Shown here piece after piece: positions 1-38,078 of a stretch of DNA of 64,000 nucleotides. The notes under the pieces are model-generated. The model made no database searches, had not been told where the DNA came from, and saw nothing but the letters and a program-made list of their open reading frames with translations. Location: NCBI RefSeq assembly GCF_964199755.1, contig NC_133930.1, forward strand, positions 27,176,071 through 27,240,070, read 5' to 3'. The stretch's first letter is position 1; each line of letters opens with the position of its first letter. Source of the stretch: Larus michahellis (taxonomy: Eukaryota > Chordata > Aves > Charadriiformes > Laridae). Both the position numbers and the translations under genes were made by a program.

Positions 1-3000
1 AGGCACTAAACTGAGACATAATCAAAATAATTCCTTGGAGACATGGGAGAATAATTTGCTTTATTTGATTTTATTTTTTTTTAAGTAGGGGAGCTTTCCT
101 ATGAGTCTGTGCTTTACTCGAGAGTATTACTGACCCGCTTTAGGAAATCCTTAACTAGCAGATCAGTGTGAGCCATAATGGAGGTCTGCGATATGATTCT
201 GCAAATACTCAGCTGTTTTACTGAAAGCAGTTTTTCTGATGTACTGCCTTGTTGCTGATGCCACCAACCTGCTCCAATACAGAATCGCCTGAAGCATTGG
301 ATCATGTGGCTCTTTCCTCTCGTCTGACATAACAAAAGGATTAATGGATTTTGTGCACCGCCTTAGAAAGCTGAAGGTGTTGCAATGTAGTAACAAGTGC
401 CAGTTTTAGTGTTGCTTTGAAGCTATGACGAATGCATGGAATTTCAAAGAACTGCATCTATATAGTGAGCATGGTAATTTAGCTTTAGTGCTCGATGGTA
501 TGAATTAATACAACTTCTGCAAGTTATTTTTTTTCAAGCAGAGACTCTTAGCATCTATTATATGGACTCTCCTTGCTTTTCCAATTTTTGTTTTGGGAAA
601 TTAAAAATTGCGTAAACAGAAGAAGCTTGTGTCAACATTCCTCTTCTCAAAGTAATTGAGTATTTCTGCAGTGAATAGTTAATGATGATCTGCTTTGCAA
701 GACATAAATGCGGCAGTGACCTGCTCTCATTTAGATGTTGCGGTAGTAGAATGGTGGGGCTTTGCATGATGCCTGCTTTCGTTGTTTGTGTTAAGCTGCT
801 TACATGTGTCTGCTGTGAGCTGGATGGCTTGTCTCTGCATCAGTTATAAAGGAATACTTACCTTCTTCTTCTGACACATAAGTATTCTTGCAATTTTCAT
901 TTTTCCCCCTTGGCTATTAAAACCTTAATTGTCTGAGACAGTTTTGTGAACATGATCTGTAAATGCATGCTTTGGATGCATGCTGTGTGCTGTTTGGTCT
1001 GCTGTTCTGTCTGCTGAATTTGCTCAGTAGTTGCAAATAGCTAAAACTGCCTAAATGCTTTTAATGTAGTACCTTTTTATTGGTAGGGTTTGCAAGCTGA
1101 TAGCTGTATATACTGTCTTGTATACAATTCTGAAGTGTGGATGAATGGTTTAGTGGAATTGATTAATCACAAGCATGAATGACAGTCAAATATATTGCTG
1201 AAAACATACCTTAAAAAAAATCAAGCTTACATATTGATATATGGAAAGAAGCTTTTTTTCCTTCACCCTCAGCTTTTATTTTGTGGACTAATTTAAGTGA
1301 GCATTGGCTGTATGGGTAATATTGGAAGAAAAGTATTTCATTCAAATTTAAAATACAAGTCACCAGATTTTCTACTTTTAAGATCACATCTAGTCTTGTA
1401 AATTCTAGAGTAGTACTATTAGGATGTGACTTTAATTAAATCTTCAAATAGAGAAATTCGGAAATTTCACTTCCTAAACTTAAATCCAGGTTTTGCACAG
1501 GTGTGTCTTTCTCACTTAAAGAAGAAAGCAATCAGAAGACATTTGCTGTCCTAAAAATGCTTTGACATAAATGCAGTGGATATTTTGGGTAAATCTTAAA
1601 ATCAATCTGTTCATTAAGTCATATCCTGTTGAAACAAAGTTTTACCTTCTTTCTAGTGTGTACAACTTAATGGAGAAAGTAGAATTTGAGTCCCCACTGT
1701 CAAACTGACTGTATTAAAAGCACATTCAGAGTCATCTTAATATTTCTAACATACGATTAAGTAAACATTGAAGTTACCAGTAAAACAGAAGTTTTTTAGA
1801 TTTGCATTTAGAGGATATCTTAAATGTTTTATGCTTCAAAGTGTGTGACTCATAAAATGCTCTTTTAAGATTTATGCTCATTAAACACTTCCAAAATGAA
1901 ATAATCATATGCCCCAAACTCTTCCTTGTCCTCTTAAAAATCCTTTTATTCCCTTACCGACTTTGTTTTCACTCGTCAAGGCTTTGGAGGACTTGAAGTG
2001 CATAAAAAGAGCCAAAAGCCCTTACTTGAGTATTTGCAAAAAAACTAACCAAAGCTTCATTATTTGTTTTCTGTTATACTTAAAATTACAACCTAGTGAA
2101 TTAAGGTATAATCTTTACACTTAATTGCATTGCAGTTCAAACTGTGGTCCAATATTCCCAAATGCATTACCAAAACTGAGTATACTGCTTAACACTTGAA
2201 CTGATATTCTAAAAAAGCTCCCTGTGGGGAAAAAAAAAAGTAAGCTTTTATCACTTTGGTTGCTACACTTATATAGCTATTTTTCTAGGACCCTTCCTCA
2301 GTATAAAATAGCTTTAAATGCATGATTTATAGCAGAAATTACTAAATGTAATAAACCTTATAAGGATGTATTAATCAAGGACTTAATAAGGAAACTATAT
2401 CTGTGTTCTTTCATTTCACTTTAAGCTGTCATTAAACATAATGCTAGTTCAGATAAGTTGCAGTATTTCTGATTTTTTGCTAAATTAAGCAAAGAATTTA
2501 AGATATACCTTATTAAATCTTTTGAATTTACAAGTGCCCTTTTTTATTCTACATTGATGATCACTTAGCCTTCTCCCACCAAGACTTTTGGAGTTCTTTT
2601 TTCTAACTACCTTGCATTTCTTGGTCATATTCATTTTTCAGCTTTGGTTCTACTTTTGATACTCATCCTGTTTCTCTTCTGTTTTCTCAATACTTTCTTG
2701 TCTTCCACCTCATTCTTTAAATGGGACAGATGGAAATTGGCTCTTGGGTCCTTCTTGCTTGGTTTTGTTGGATAATCTCATTCAGTCATGTTCATTCAGG
2801 AATTAATGTGGCAACTCTCGGACTTTCATTTTTCCTTTCAGTCATACCTTTGTGTCTCTCTAACTGGGTTTCTCCACCGCTGCTGCTTTGTAACCCAAAC
2901 ATACATACTTTATCCTGCATATTGCAGTATTATCTAAATCCCCTTGTTTTAATCCACACTTCAAACAACTTTTTGTCCTTTCTCCTTGCTTTTAATACTC

Positions 3001-4154
3001 TTTAAGTTCATTTGCATCTTAATTTATCAGCACTGTCCTGTATTCCCAAAGCCTAGGCAGTTCCCTTTCTTCTATAAAAAGTACAACAGCTAGAATTTCA
3101 TCTTTGCTTCTTGTTTGTTCTTGTTTATACAACAAAATGTATAATTTGTTTCATCTACCCTCCTCCCTGCCCCATCTGAATTTCTATGCTACTGCAGAAC
3201 TTCTTATTTCTGTCAAAAGTCCTTCACAATGTTGTCACTGTCTACTTGGTCAAAGTCATTATTTACAGTATTTCAAATATAACTCTGGACCATCCGTTTA
3301 TTTCTTACATTCTCTTCCAGGGTTTTTCTTCTCCTTTGCCATGCAAAGGCCATTTACATTAACCTTTAGGCAAACATTTTTCTTCTAGTTTCTCAGTACT
3401 TGCTGCTTTTTGATTTGTGAGGAAATTTGTTAAATATGATCTTTTTAGATCTTTTTAATGTTATTTTAATCAAGAGATGTTTTTCTTTTTCACATTATTT
3501 AATCCGTTACTATTATTGTCTTCTCCCTCTTGCTTTTAGTATCTCACCTTGTTTTATGTAGACTTTTGTTCTGTATAAAAAATAATTTCAGTCTTGTATA
3601 AAGAATTTTGCTAAAGAAGCCTGGAACAAGCCAAAAAAAGAACTTGGTAGCAGTAATTGTCTGTTTTTCTATGATCTCTATTTTGTTGTTTTAAAAATAA
3701 AATGGCACTATTTGAATGATTGGAAGGATTGACTGAGTCTGATTTGTCTTCAAACAGAACAATGTTAATCCCCTGATTAATTGTGAGGTACTGTAGATTT
3801 TTGAATGATGTACAAAAATTGCTTGGTAGGGATTACATAAAGCAAAATAATGGAACATTGTCCCTTTTTTGAACCCTTAAATATATGTTGCCTTGTTCTT
3901 TTGGAGGCACATAATAGATAACTATTTTTTTTACAGATCATTATGATAACAAAAAATAGATTGATGGTAACTTTACAGATGCGGTATCAGCATCTTAAAT
4001 ATGCAGGCACAATTTGAGTTAAGCCTGTGCTGCTTCCTGACAAGAAACAAATGGACTGGTTTCAGAGGAAATTACATTAATCTTGCTGTCATTATTTTTT
4101 TTTTTTATTAAAAGCCTCAGCACTCTAGTTTTGTGTGTGGTTTGTTTTTCTTAG
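1..4154 (+). other. CERT1 intron before the serine-repeat exon
   Basis: AT-rich intron sequence with no supported exon. The exon coding for residues up to Lys116 (the end of the PH domain) is not present, so it lies before position 1. The part from about 2540 to 3560 is strikingly T+C-rich on the + strand (see findings). The short open frames here have no family signature. Confidence 0.7.
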
Positions 4155-29761
<25,607 letters not shown>

Positions 29762-30291
29762 AGTTAGCAGGTATACATTAATTTTTTTTCATTCTTGATT
29801 CACTGTTGTAACTTTAAGGCCAAGCAGAAATATGCAATCTAGAATGTCTTAATACTAGCATAAATTCAGTGCTTAGTTTTAATATACGTATGCAATATAC
29901 TTTTTAAAACATTTGTGTAATTCATGTGTGTTATTAGTAGGAAAAATAAGGGCTGCACAAGTGGAAGTATTAGTTTTTGTAGATATTTACTAGTTTTCTC
30001 TTGCAAGTTTTTGCATGCATGTCTAATTTATGTAGAAGTATAAAAGGATGAAGTATTGTTTTTTCTCAGCTGTCATAGGCATTTTACACTTGTTCTGAAA
30101 AGAATACATACTGAAGTTTCTCTAGAGCCTTATGAGGTTTTGATACCTTAAATTCTACTTACAATTGTGTATTTGATAGAATATTACGATGGTTAAAGTA
30201 TTCTTTTTATATTGACAGAATGGTTTTGATCTAGGATTTTTATTAATGCAACTTTTCTGACAGACCAGTGTCAATTACTGGAGTACTTAAA

Positions 30292-30297
30292 AATAAA
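30292..30297 (+). terminator. CERT1: Candidate proximal polyA signal of CERT1
   Basis: AATAAA about 530 bp after the stop codon, within the putative 3'UTR intron. Its use would give a short 3'UTR and exclude splicing to 30955. Confidence 0.3.
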
Positions 30298-32921
30298 AAG
30301 CTGTGACTTAAATTTTTAGCCTTTCTGATGACCCTAAGAAACAAAAGGGATTTATAGATGCTTTCTGAAGTCAATGGATGTATTTTAATGGTATAGTTCA
30401 TTTGCCTAATCTAACAAGATTTTAACATTTAAATGATGATATGGCATTAGAAGAGCATTTCTTGATAACTTCTGGGGCTGTCTGGATCTGTCAGACATAA
30501 GCCTTAGTGCGAAGTAAGGCTTGGCTTATTTTTTTGTTAGTGTAGACTAGACTCTTGCTATGTGCTTCTTTATGTATGACTGTAGCGTCAAACTATCTAA
30601 TTCCATTTGGTAGTTACAGTATTACAGCATGATCTGAAAGTGAGCTTTTATTACTCTTTCTATGCATGACATAGGCTACCTCCATTTTTGGGTTCTATTT
30701 ATTATGTTAGACTCCAAAAGTCTTACTCATTTGATCTTTCTGTAACAGGTAGCCCTGTAAGGATTCACATTTTTAATTGTATATTTTTAGAGAACTAGTG
30801 TAGGTGAACCATTAAAAACGTGGCTGTCATGAGCCAACAGTTCGAACATGATCATAAGCACTGCTGATACTATTTAGAGTGTTTAACAAGTTCTTGTTTT
30901 CCTACTAGTGTTCAAACTTTTCAGTGCTGTATTTTTATCTTTTCTTACTTGCAGTGATCAGAACAAGACTGGGTGAGCATTCCACGTTGGAGAAGTGACC
31001 ATGCATCAAGCACTCCATGCTGGAAAGAAGGATCTACAGTCTTTTTATGGCCCGAGTTCTAGGCTTTGTGTACTGAAGTGAAGAAGTGTTGCAACACCAT
31101 GAGGCTGAATATTTAACACTAGTTCTCTCCTGCTAACTTTTCTTGCTGAGTCAGTGTGTAATTATAAATACATGTATTGATAACATGTATATGGCTCTAT
31201 TTTTATTTGCTTGCTTTAGAAGAGGAAGAACGCGTACAACTTTGAATCACCAATGTGGGTTACTGCTTAAATTTTAAACAAGTTGCAGAGTTTCACTGTC
31301 AGCCTTCCTAAGATACTCACAGTTTTTGTGCATGTCTAAAAAGCACAAAAGAAAAATGCACATATAGCATACTGTATGTGCTTTATATGCACAAAAATCT
31401 GTGTGGTATTTTCAAGGGGGGAGGGAAGGACTTCAGTAAAGCCTAGATGACTTACTGGCAGGTTTTGTTTTGCTTTGTATAATCATAATTTGTTGCTGCT
31501 GGTTTCTATAATGAATCATCTTGTTACATAAAATGTCAGTTAATAACTGAGGGCTGTCAATATCCTTATGACTTTGCCTTTTCTATTATCTTACTCTTAT
31601 GACGATCTTTGGTTCTGAGGGAGTAAGAGCGTGAAAAGCTTTATTTTTTTCCAGATATCTTTATATTTCTATTGTATTTTTTAGTTATGTAATATGTGCT
31701 ACAGAATTTTTGTTATTAAACATAATCCAGAAATATCTAAGAAGGTTCTGTATGAGAGGGCAAGGGACTGCCTGAAAGCCAGAAGTCATCTGTCCATGCT
31801 ATAATGTGGACTGCTTTCTTGCATGATATCCAGGGCTTTCCCAAAACTATGAGAAGGTACACTATAATATATATTGAAGTAATTTGGACTACAGAAGACA
31901 ACATTCCCAGTCCAGAATGAAGATGAGTACATTATTTTCAGATCCTGCATGTGTTTTCCACATCTTAATGAAGCCATGCTATGAGGTTCATGTAGAAGAT
32001 GTTTTGCCTCTTAATCAAAAAACCATCAGAGCTATAAGTTCTTACTGGAAAGTTCCCTTTAGTTGCTGTGGAAATCTAAGTGTCAGATATCTGCCTGCCT
32101 TTGATTCTGGAGGTGCTTATTAGGTGAGGACTCTGGTAGACTGGTACTGACTCTGAGGTCTTTTACCCATGTCCCATAGTTGGAAACTTCAGAGACTGCT
32201 CAGTGTTTCACTAACCTGTTTCTCGAGAAAAGAGTTTCAGATATATTTTTTCCAAAAGAAAGCTGAAAATCTTATTTGATATAGTATGGTAGGTGCCTGA
32301 AAATAAATATAATATAGTAACTTAATGAAGATTGGGCAAATGATTAAATGTGATCTGCACAGTGTTGAAAAACATCTAGAGTTGAAATCGTACATAACAC
32401 ATGATTACAAATGCATGCAGATTTCATGCTCCATAACTCTTCCCTGTTTATTTGCCTTTCTCTATTGGTGTGCATGGAATATGCCTTATTACAGAGTTAT
32501 TCTGTTAATTTGATTATGTAGAAAAGTGCCTATATGGTAATGCTAGTAAGGCAAGTAAGATGAAAATTTGTACATGTTTACTGTATCACCAGTGAGCATT
32601 TTATATAGTGATGTTAAAAAAAAAAAAACTTATACCTCAAATGCACTTCATCTTTTTACAATCAACCAAGCAATGGTTCATTCTACCATAGCCACTGATG
32701 GGAACTTTAAAAAAACAAAACAAAAACAAACCATCCAAAATATAAAGAGTTTAACTCCTTATTTGCCACTTCTGGTAATTGTTGGAACACAGGTGAGTTT
32801 ATTAATTTAATTGGATAGCTTTATGTTACAAAGGTATGGAAAGTTTACAAAGCAGTATATAAACTTATATCATTAGTTGCATTTGCACTAAATGTGATGT
32901 ACTTTTGCGATTTATTCTGTA

Positions 32922-32927
32922 AATAAA
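32922..32927 (+). terminator. CERT1: Candidate distal polyA signal of CERT1
   Basis: AATAAA in the context TTTATTCTGTAAATAAAATT, at the end of the AT-rich 3'UTR and before the intergenic segment. Chosen by position; not proven. Confidence 0.5.
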
Positions 32928-32999
32928 ATTACACTACAGATACTATTTGTAAAGAATACATTTTACTTTTAGATAAAGGCACTGCTACTTCAGTACAGC

Positions 33000-35900
33000 T
33001 AGCCCTGCCCAATCAGAGTTGCAAGAGGCTTCTTAAAGAGTATGGAAGGAGTTGCAAGATTGAGAAACTGGTATTAATTGACCTCTTTAAAAACAAATGA
33101 AAAAAAAGCAGTTCTCCACAGGCCTCTCAGATAGTCTGTGTGAAAGCAGCCATTAGATCCTTTGTTCTGGAAGTGACCTTGCTTTTACGGTTTTATAGAA
33201 TTGGCCATGTTCCTTGAGCCCATCCCTCTTTTCAGTCACTGCCATGCTATCTGTGTGCTCTGAGCTCACTTCTTCCTGTTAACAGATGGGTAGATTTATA
33301 GAGCTGCAGTGGTCTTTGCAGAAGCACCTCCTGACTCTAGAATGGATGTTCTTACAAGCTGAACCAGATTGAAGGGCTGAGAACGAAGCAGTCTTTGCTG
33401 TCAGATATCTCTCTCTGATTATCCGTGCCAGTTTGGAGAATTTGGTTGTTGCCAAACTAGATCTGAAGGAAGTGACTTGATAAACTCGCATTGGGATTGA
33501 GGGTGAGATGGTCATTGTTATTCTGTCTGAGAACCTGAACATCTTATTTTGACAAATTTATCTGTGAAAAATGTGATGCACTTTGGGGAAAAAAATTACT
33601 TTTTACTTAATTGGGCTGAGCTGGCTTATATGAAGTTGTGCAGATTCTCTAATCAGATTGTCCACCTGTATTTTTGTCAAGTTGTACAGATAACACTGTA
33701 TTTGAATTACCGCTGTTCATCTACAGACTTAAAACATGAATCATATTTTTGAGTACCTGGAGTGTTTAGAGTGTAACTGTTCTATAATAGCTTTATGATC
33801 CTAATGATAAGTTTTAAAAATTAAAAGAAGTTGGCTCTTCCATGTTACAATCACAAATTTAAAATCAAGTATTTAAAAGTGAAAAGTATTAAAAATGATG
33901 AAGAAAAATCCTGGTTTGTAGTTATTTTTAACTTTCAGTGCTTTGGAGAAACTTATTTAAAGCATTTTACCTTTTAACCAATTTTACATCATGGATAAAC
34001 ATATATACAGCATTAGAACATATGGAAGACATTTAACAGGAAAGCTGTTTGCTTGTATTACTGAGGCTACTGAAATTGAAACCAGAATGCCATGTTAGTT
34101 TATATATCAAAAAGCTCATTTTGTGCTAGCCTATCAGAGGCATGTTAAAAGATGTTCCTGTACAGTATAGTCTTAATATAGAAGAGCACTTCCAAAGTAT
34201 TTCAGCTCTTGTCTTCATTTGTGCAGAATTAACAGCATTATGGAAGTTTCTGTGGGAAAAACAGAGATCCAGCACTGAGCAGTGCCCAGAGGGTAAACTT
34301 GTGGCTTTTTCTGAAGTATGAAGAATTGTTAAGAATTGAGATGAGCTTCCGTAGAGCAAGATTTCTTAATAGCAGAAATAGCTGGTGCCAGTAACAATCC
34401 TGCCTTTACCTGTTATGCAGGGATTTCTACTTTTTATATATTAATCAATACGTTGTAGAAACCTTACAAGTATGCAAGATTGGAAGAACAGTTTGAAATA
34501 GCAGAAGGCATTACTTGCACAGAAAAAAAAAACTAACTTAAGCTCAGCTGCATCAGGCCTCGGGTAATATATTGCAACAAATACGGAGTCCTGAGGGTAA
34601 GCCCTGCCTGTGAAGAATGCAGCTACTTTATCTGACAAAAAGAAACCCCTCAAAATGAAATAAAAAGAATACAGCCGCATTCTTGGTCCCATAAGTTATG
34701 CTTGTAACTTAAAAAAATGTGTCTTTTCCAGTAAGGAGAGGTTGAGCATTTCTGTAGCTGTATAACTACAATACAATCTCACTGTAGATATAATGAATGG
34801 TAATTAGTTAGGGTTATGCCATGCAATTTACCAGTGTGTATTACTAATTGTATTGCTGTTTTCTTAGTCTCCAGCTATAAAAGCTAAGTTTCATAGGAGG
34901 AGAAAAGTGTATTTCATTAGATAAAAGAAAGGAATGCACTTGGAGCATTGGGTGCCTGCAAGTGTCCCATTTTTCTTCAGCTGTAACCACTGATGTAGTC
35001 AGCTTTTTTCTCTGCACACCTGCCTCTTCTATGCATACACTACAGCTAGAATAAGGAAGACTGGTAATGTGGAATGATGCAGTTTTTAAGGTTTAAACTA
35101 ATTTTCCTTAGAACTATTTTAAATAATCATTTTTATTTTGGGGAACAGACCAAGCAATAGTCAGATCAATTGTCATCTAAAGTGCAAAAACTTCAATTAT
35201 GAACTTTCCATTTAGTCTTCTTTCGCTTGAGCTGGTCTGCCTGAAATTCCATGTGGGATTTTCCCCTCTGTCACCATTAGATTAACACCAACTCTCCAAT
35301 TTGCTTGCCCCTCCACTTGGTAATTCACCTTCCAAGTTTCTTTCTAAGTGAGTTCCTTCCAGATGCAATGGGAAGGAGCTGCCTACCTGCTGTTTCTATG
35401 TGGCTTTGTACTACAACTACCAACCCTTGGAAAAGCTGGTGTACAACGTTCAGCTTTTCTGATCCATCTGACTTGTTTCTAAAATCTCCTATCACGAGAG
35501 ACAGGCCATGGATCATGGAAGTCAGTGGCAAACAATTCCTAACCAAGGGTTACGGTGGCAGGATATGACAACAGCCCTGAGGATTCCCACCCGCTGGGGT
35601 GGGACCGCGGCTGAATCACTGAGCAACCTGACAAGTTCAGCTCCCGGGCACAGGCAGAGCTTTGGGACCTACCCTTCACCCCCGGGAAGTTGTAAGCCTT
35701 GAAGCCTGTAACAGTATGACACAGAATTCCAGAAGCCCAGGATGGTGTGCTGTCTGACGATGAGAGCGAGTCATGCCTGAGTATGAACAAAAGAATTGTA
35801 GGTGTTTCTGTACCCCTCAGAAAATATTTCCAGTGTAGGTCACACAGGTCACCTCATTGCTTGCACCCTGTTGGAAACCATCACTATTGTATTCAATGAA

Positions 35901-37110
35901 CAGCGTTCTCCAGCCGCTGTCAAGTTCTCGGTTGTCCCCATGCCCCATACATAGAGCCTGCATCGGTGGAACGCTTGAGACACTGCACTGGGTGAGCGCT
36001 AATCCAGTTGTCATGGCTTGTCCAAATTTCAGTGTTGAAAACGTAGCTGTTAACTTAAAAGGCTTTTTTTTGATTTTTTGAAGCTTTTTGTGGGAGTGGT
36101 CTTTGCCTTTAGTTGTTATGTAGAGTTGTGTGGTGCAAAAGGGAGTATCTCTGACAGGTTGGTACATTTTAGTAATGGTTTGTAAAGCGGCTGCCTCTGT
36201 AAAGAACTCGAGAAATTTAAATACAATTCTGTATCTTTGTTGTTTTTCCCAACCTTTTTTTGCTTATGCCGTACTTGAAAACTCTCAAACCTAATTCAAA
36301 TATCATTGAAATATAAGGAGGGTAACTAACCATCCTACTACCAAGAGAGGTGCTAAAAAAAATCATCACTAGTTCAATTAGCAGCTATACGATGCTCTTA
36401 ATTGTTTAATGTGTTTATTTTCAATATTGCTGCCAGGTGTGAGAAGTCTAATAATAAAAACCCCATGAAATTTACTGCTTTCTCATTGAGATTGACATAC
36501 CCAACTTCAGTCCAAAAGATGGAACAGCATTAAAGGATTTGAAAACCTCTTGCAATTGTAATATTGCTAAATTTTTTTCCAATTATCACTTATTCTACTG
36601 GAATTGTATCAAGAACAGTTGATACACTATAAGTAAATCACTATAAAGTATCTTGTGTCCTAGCTGTTCCTGTTACATATGCTTTATCTACTACTAGGTA
36701 TCTACATATCTACTTTACTACTTTATTGTAGGAAGGATTATACTTGCACTTTCATACTGTGTAGTTCCTGGGATTATGCACGTGTTAAAAAACACCTCCT
36801 GCGTTAAAGGATATTACTGTCATGTATTACTTAAAAGAAAAATTTTGGATGACTAGGTAGGAAACACGAACGATGCTTTAAAAAAAAAAAACCCAGAAAG
36901 CAGCACCGGGATGCTGGTACACTGAAGGATCAATTCCAGCAAGTCTGATGTTCTTGGATTATCAGGCAACATGCTCTATACCAGGTAACTTCCCAACAAG
37001 AGGAGGAAAACTACCAACATTAGCAATCACTGATGTTTTGAATGGCATTCATCTAAAGTGTCCACTTTTGTTCACATCCACAAGTTGAAGGAAAAAACAC
37101 TCAGTAATTG
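33000..37110. other. Intergenic DNA between CERT1 and MED18 (convergent 3' ends)
   Basis: No exon, RNA gene or recognisable repeat. The sequence is mostly AT-rich. The block at about 35480-35780 is clearly richer in G+C than its flanks and is unexplained (see findings). Confidence 0.6.
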
Positions 37111-37136
37111 CAACTGACAAAACTGATACATAGTCC

Positions 37137-37142
37137 TTTATT
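37137..37142 (-). terminator. MED18: Candidate polyA signal of MED18
   Basis: AATAAA on the minus strand about 100 bp after the MED18 stop. This would give a very short 3'UTR. Confidence 0.6.
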
Positions 37143-37242
37143 CCCCTCTCCCTGTTTTGATTTGCTCTCAAAAGGCTTTATAGAACAACACCCTCTTCAG
37201 GAACACTAACAAAACCAACGCCGTGACTGCCCAGCTTTTCAA

Positions 37243-37796
37243 TCACATTAGCCTTTTGGGGTCAATTTTTTCCAGGTGTACTAGAGGCTTCAGTTGCTCA
37301 GCAAAGTTCCTCATGTCATCAGAGACGACGTCCTGTCCCGCTGGTGCTACCACGTTGAGCTCCACCAGGTAGGAGAGGGAGAGCGGCTCGATGCTCTCCG
37401 TGTTCCCCGGCATCAGGATGCGGAAGATCTTGTACACCACGATCTTCATGATGCCCTTGCGGAACACGTGCCCTTTGGCCACAAACTCGTGGTCCATGCG
37501 GAAGCCCATCTCCACCAGGAAGTCCGTCAGGTTGTCCGAAGTGGCGATGTCTACGCAGTTGCGCACCAGCGCGTGGCGGTTCTTGTCGCCGATTTCCGGC
37601 TGGCCCAGGTACCGCAGGTGCCAGGGCATCCCGCTTTTGTCCATGGACCGCCGGGCCCGCAGCACGAAGGGGCTGGCCTGCTGCCCCTTCAGCAGGAACA
37701 CCATCTCATGGTCCAGGAAGGTCTCGGGCTCCATGTTGTCGCACAGGCCGCGCAGGCGGTGCAGCAGGCTCTCCAGGCTCTGGTCCAGAACGCTGC
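37243..37796 (-). CDS. MED18: MED18 coding exon 2, residues 25-208 and stop
   Basis: Acceptor CCGCCGCAG/GCAGC, 554 bp to the stop codon at 37243. It encodes the rest of the MED18 beta-barrel protein. The frame is also open backwards into the intron to an ATG at 37872; a single-exon prediction from that ATG (209 codons) would be wrong. Confidence 0.97.
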
Positions 37797-38078
37797 CTGC
37801 GGCGGGCGGAGACAGCCCCCCGGTCACCCTCTCGCCCCTCCCGCCTGAGGGGGCGGGGGGGGCTTTCGCCACAGCCTGGCCCCCCTCAGCCCCCTCACAC
37901 CCGGCTCCCCGCGGGCGGCCCCGCGGCCCAGGCGGCAGCGGCCGGCAGGCCCCGCGCCCCGCCGGGCGCTTTGCCGCCTGCCTGCCGTCCCGCCCCGCCG
38001 CTTACCTTGGAGCAGGTACTCCATCATGTTGATGGTGCCGCCCGTGACGGGCATCATGGTGACGGGGGGCGCCTCCAT
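37243..38078 (-). CDS. MED18: MED18, Mediator complex subunit 18 (two coding exons, complete)
   Basis: MED18 is a nuclear subunit of the Mediator head module, where it pairs with MED20 and binds the MED8 tail, linking transcription factors to RNA polymerase II. Exons 38006-38078 and 37243-37796 join to 627 bp: 208 residues plus stop, the same length as human MED18. The N-terminus is MEAPPVTMMPVTGGTINMME; later segments include SLESLLHRLRGLCDNMEPET, LLKGQQASPFVLRARRSMD, HALVRNCVDIATSDNLTDFL and the end LVHLEKIDPKRLM. The chosen ATG at 38078 has a good context (A at -3, G at +4) and lies in a CpG island. The intron is 209 bp with GTAAGC donor and CCGCAG acceptor, so this is not a processed copy. 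It lies between CERT1 and HMGCR, unlike in human. Confidence 0.97.

Larger units (their letters stand above)
29762..32945 (+). other. CERT1: CERT1 3' untranslated region (inferred extent)
   Basis: There is no coding signal from the stop codon to the AATAAA at 32922. A proximal AATAAA lies at 30292-30297. A possible 3'UTR intron runs from 29771 (CAG/GTATAC) to 30954 (CTTACTTGCAG); the segment after it (30955-31250) is less AT-rich than its surroundings and looks exonic. The boundaries are inferred. Confidence 0.55.

Noticed and set aside
32900-37110. A further gene such as POLK between CERT1 and HMGCR
   Set aside because: No coding exon of POLK or another neighbour is recognisable here. In mammals POLK lies on the other side of CERT1, which would be before position 1.
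37243-38078. MED18 as a processed retrocopy
   Set aside because: A 209-bp GT-AG intron is present at a phase that rebuilds the family protein exactly, there is no A-tail, and the frame is intact.
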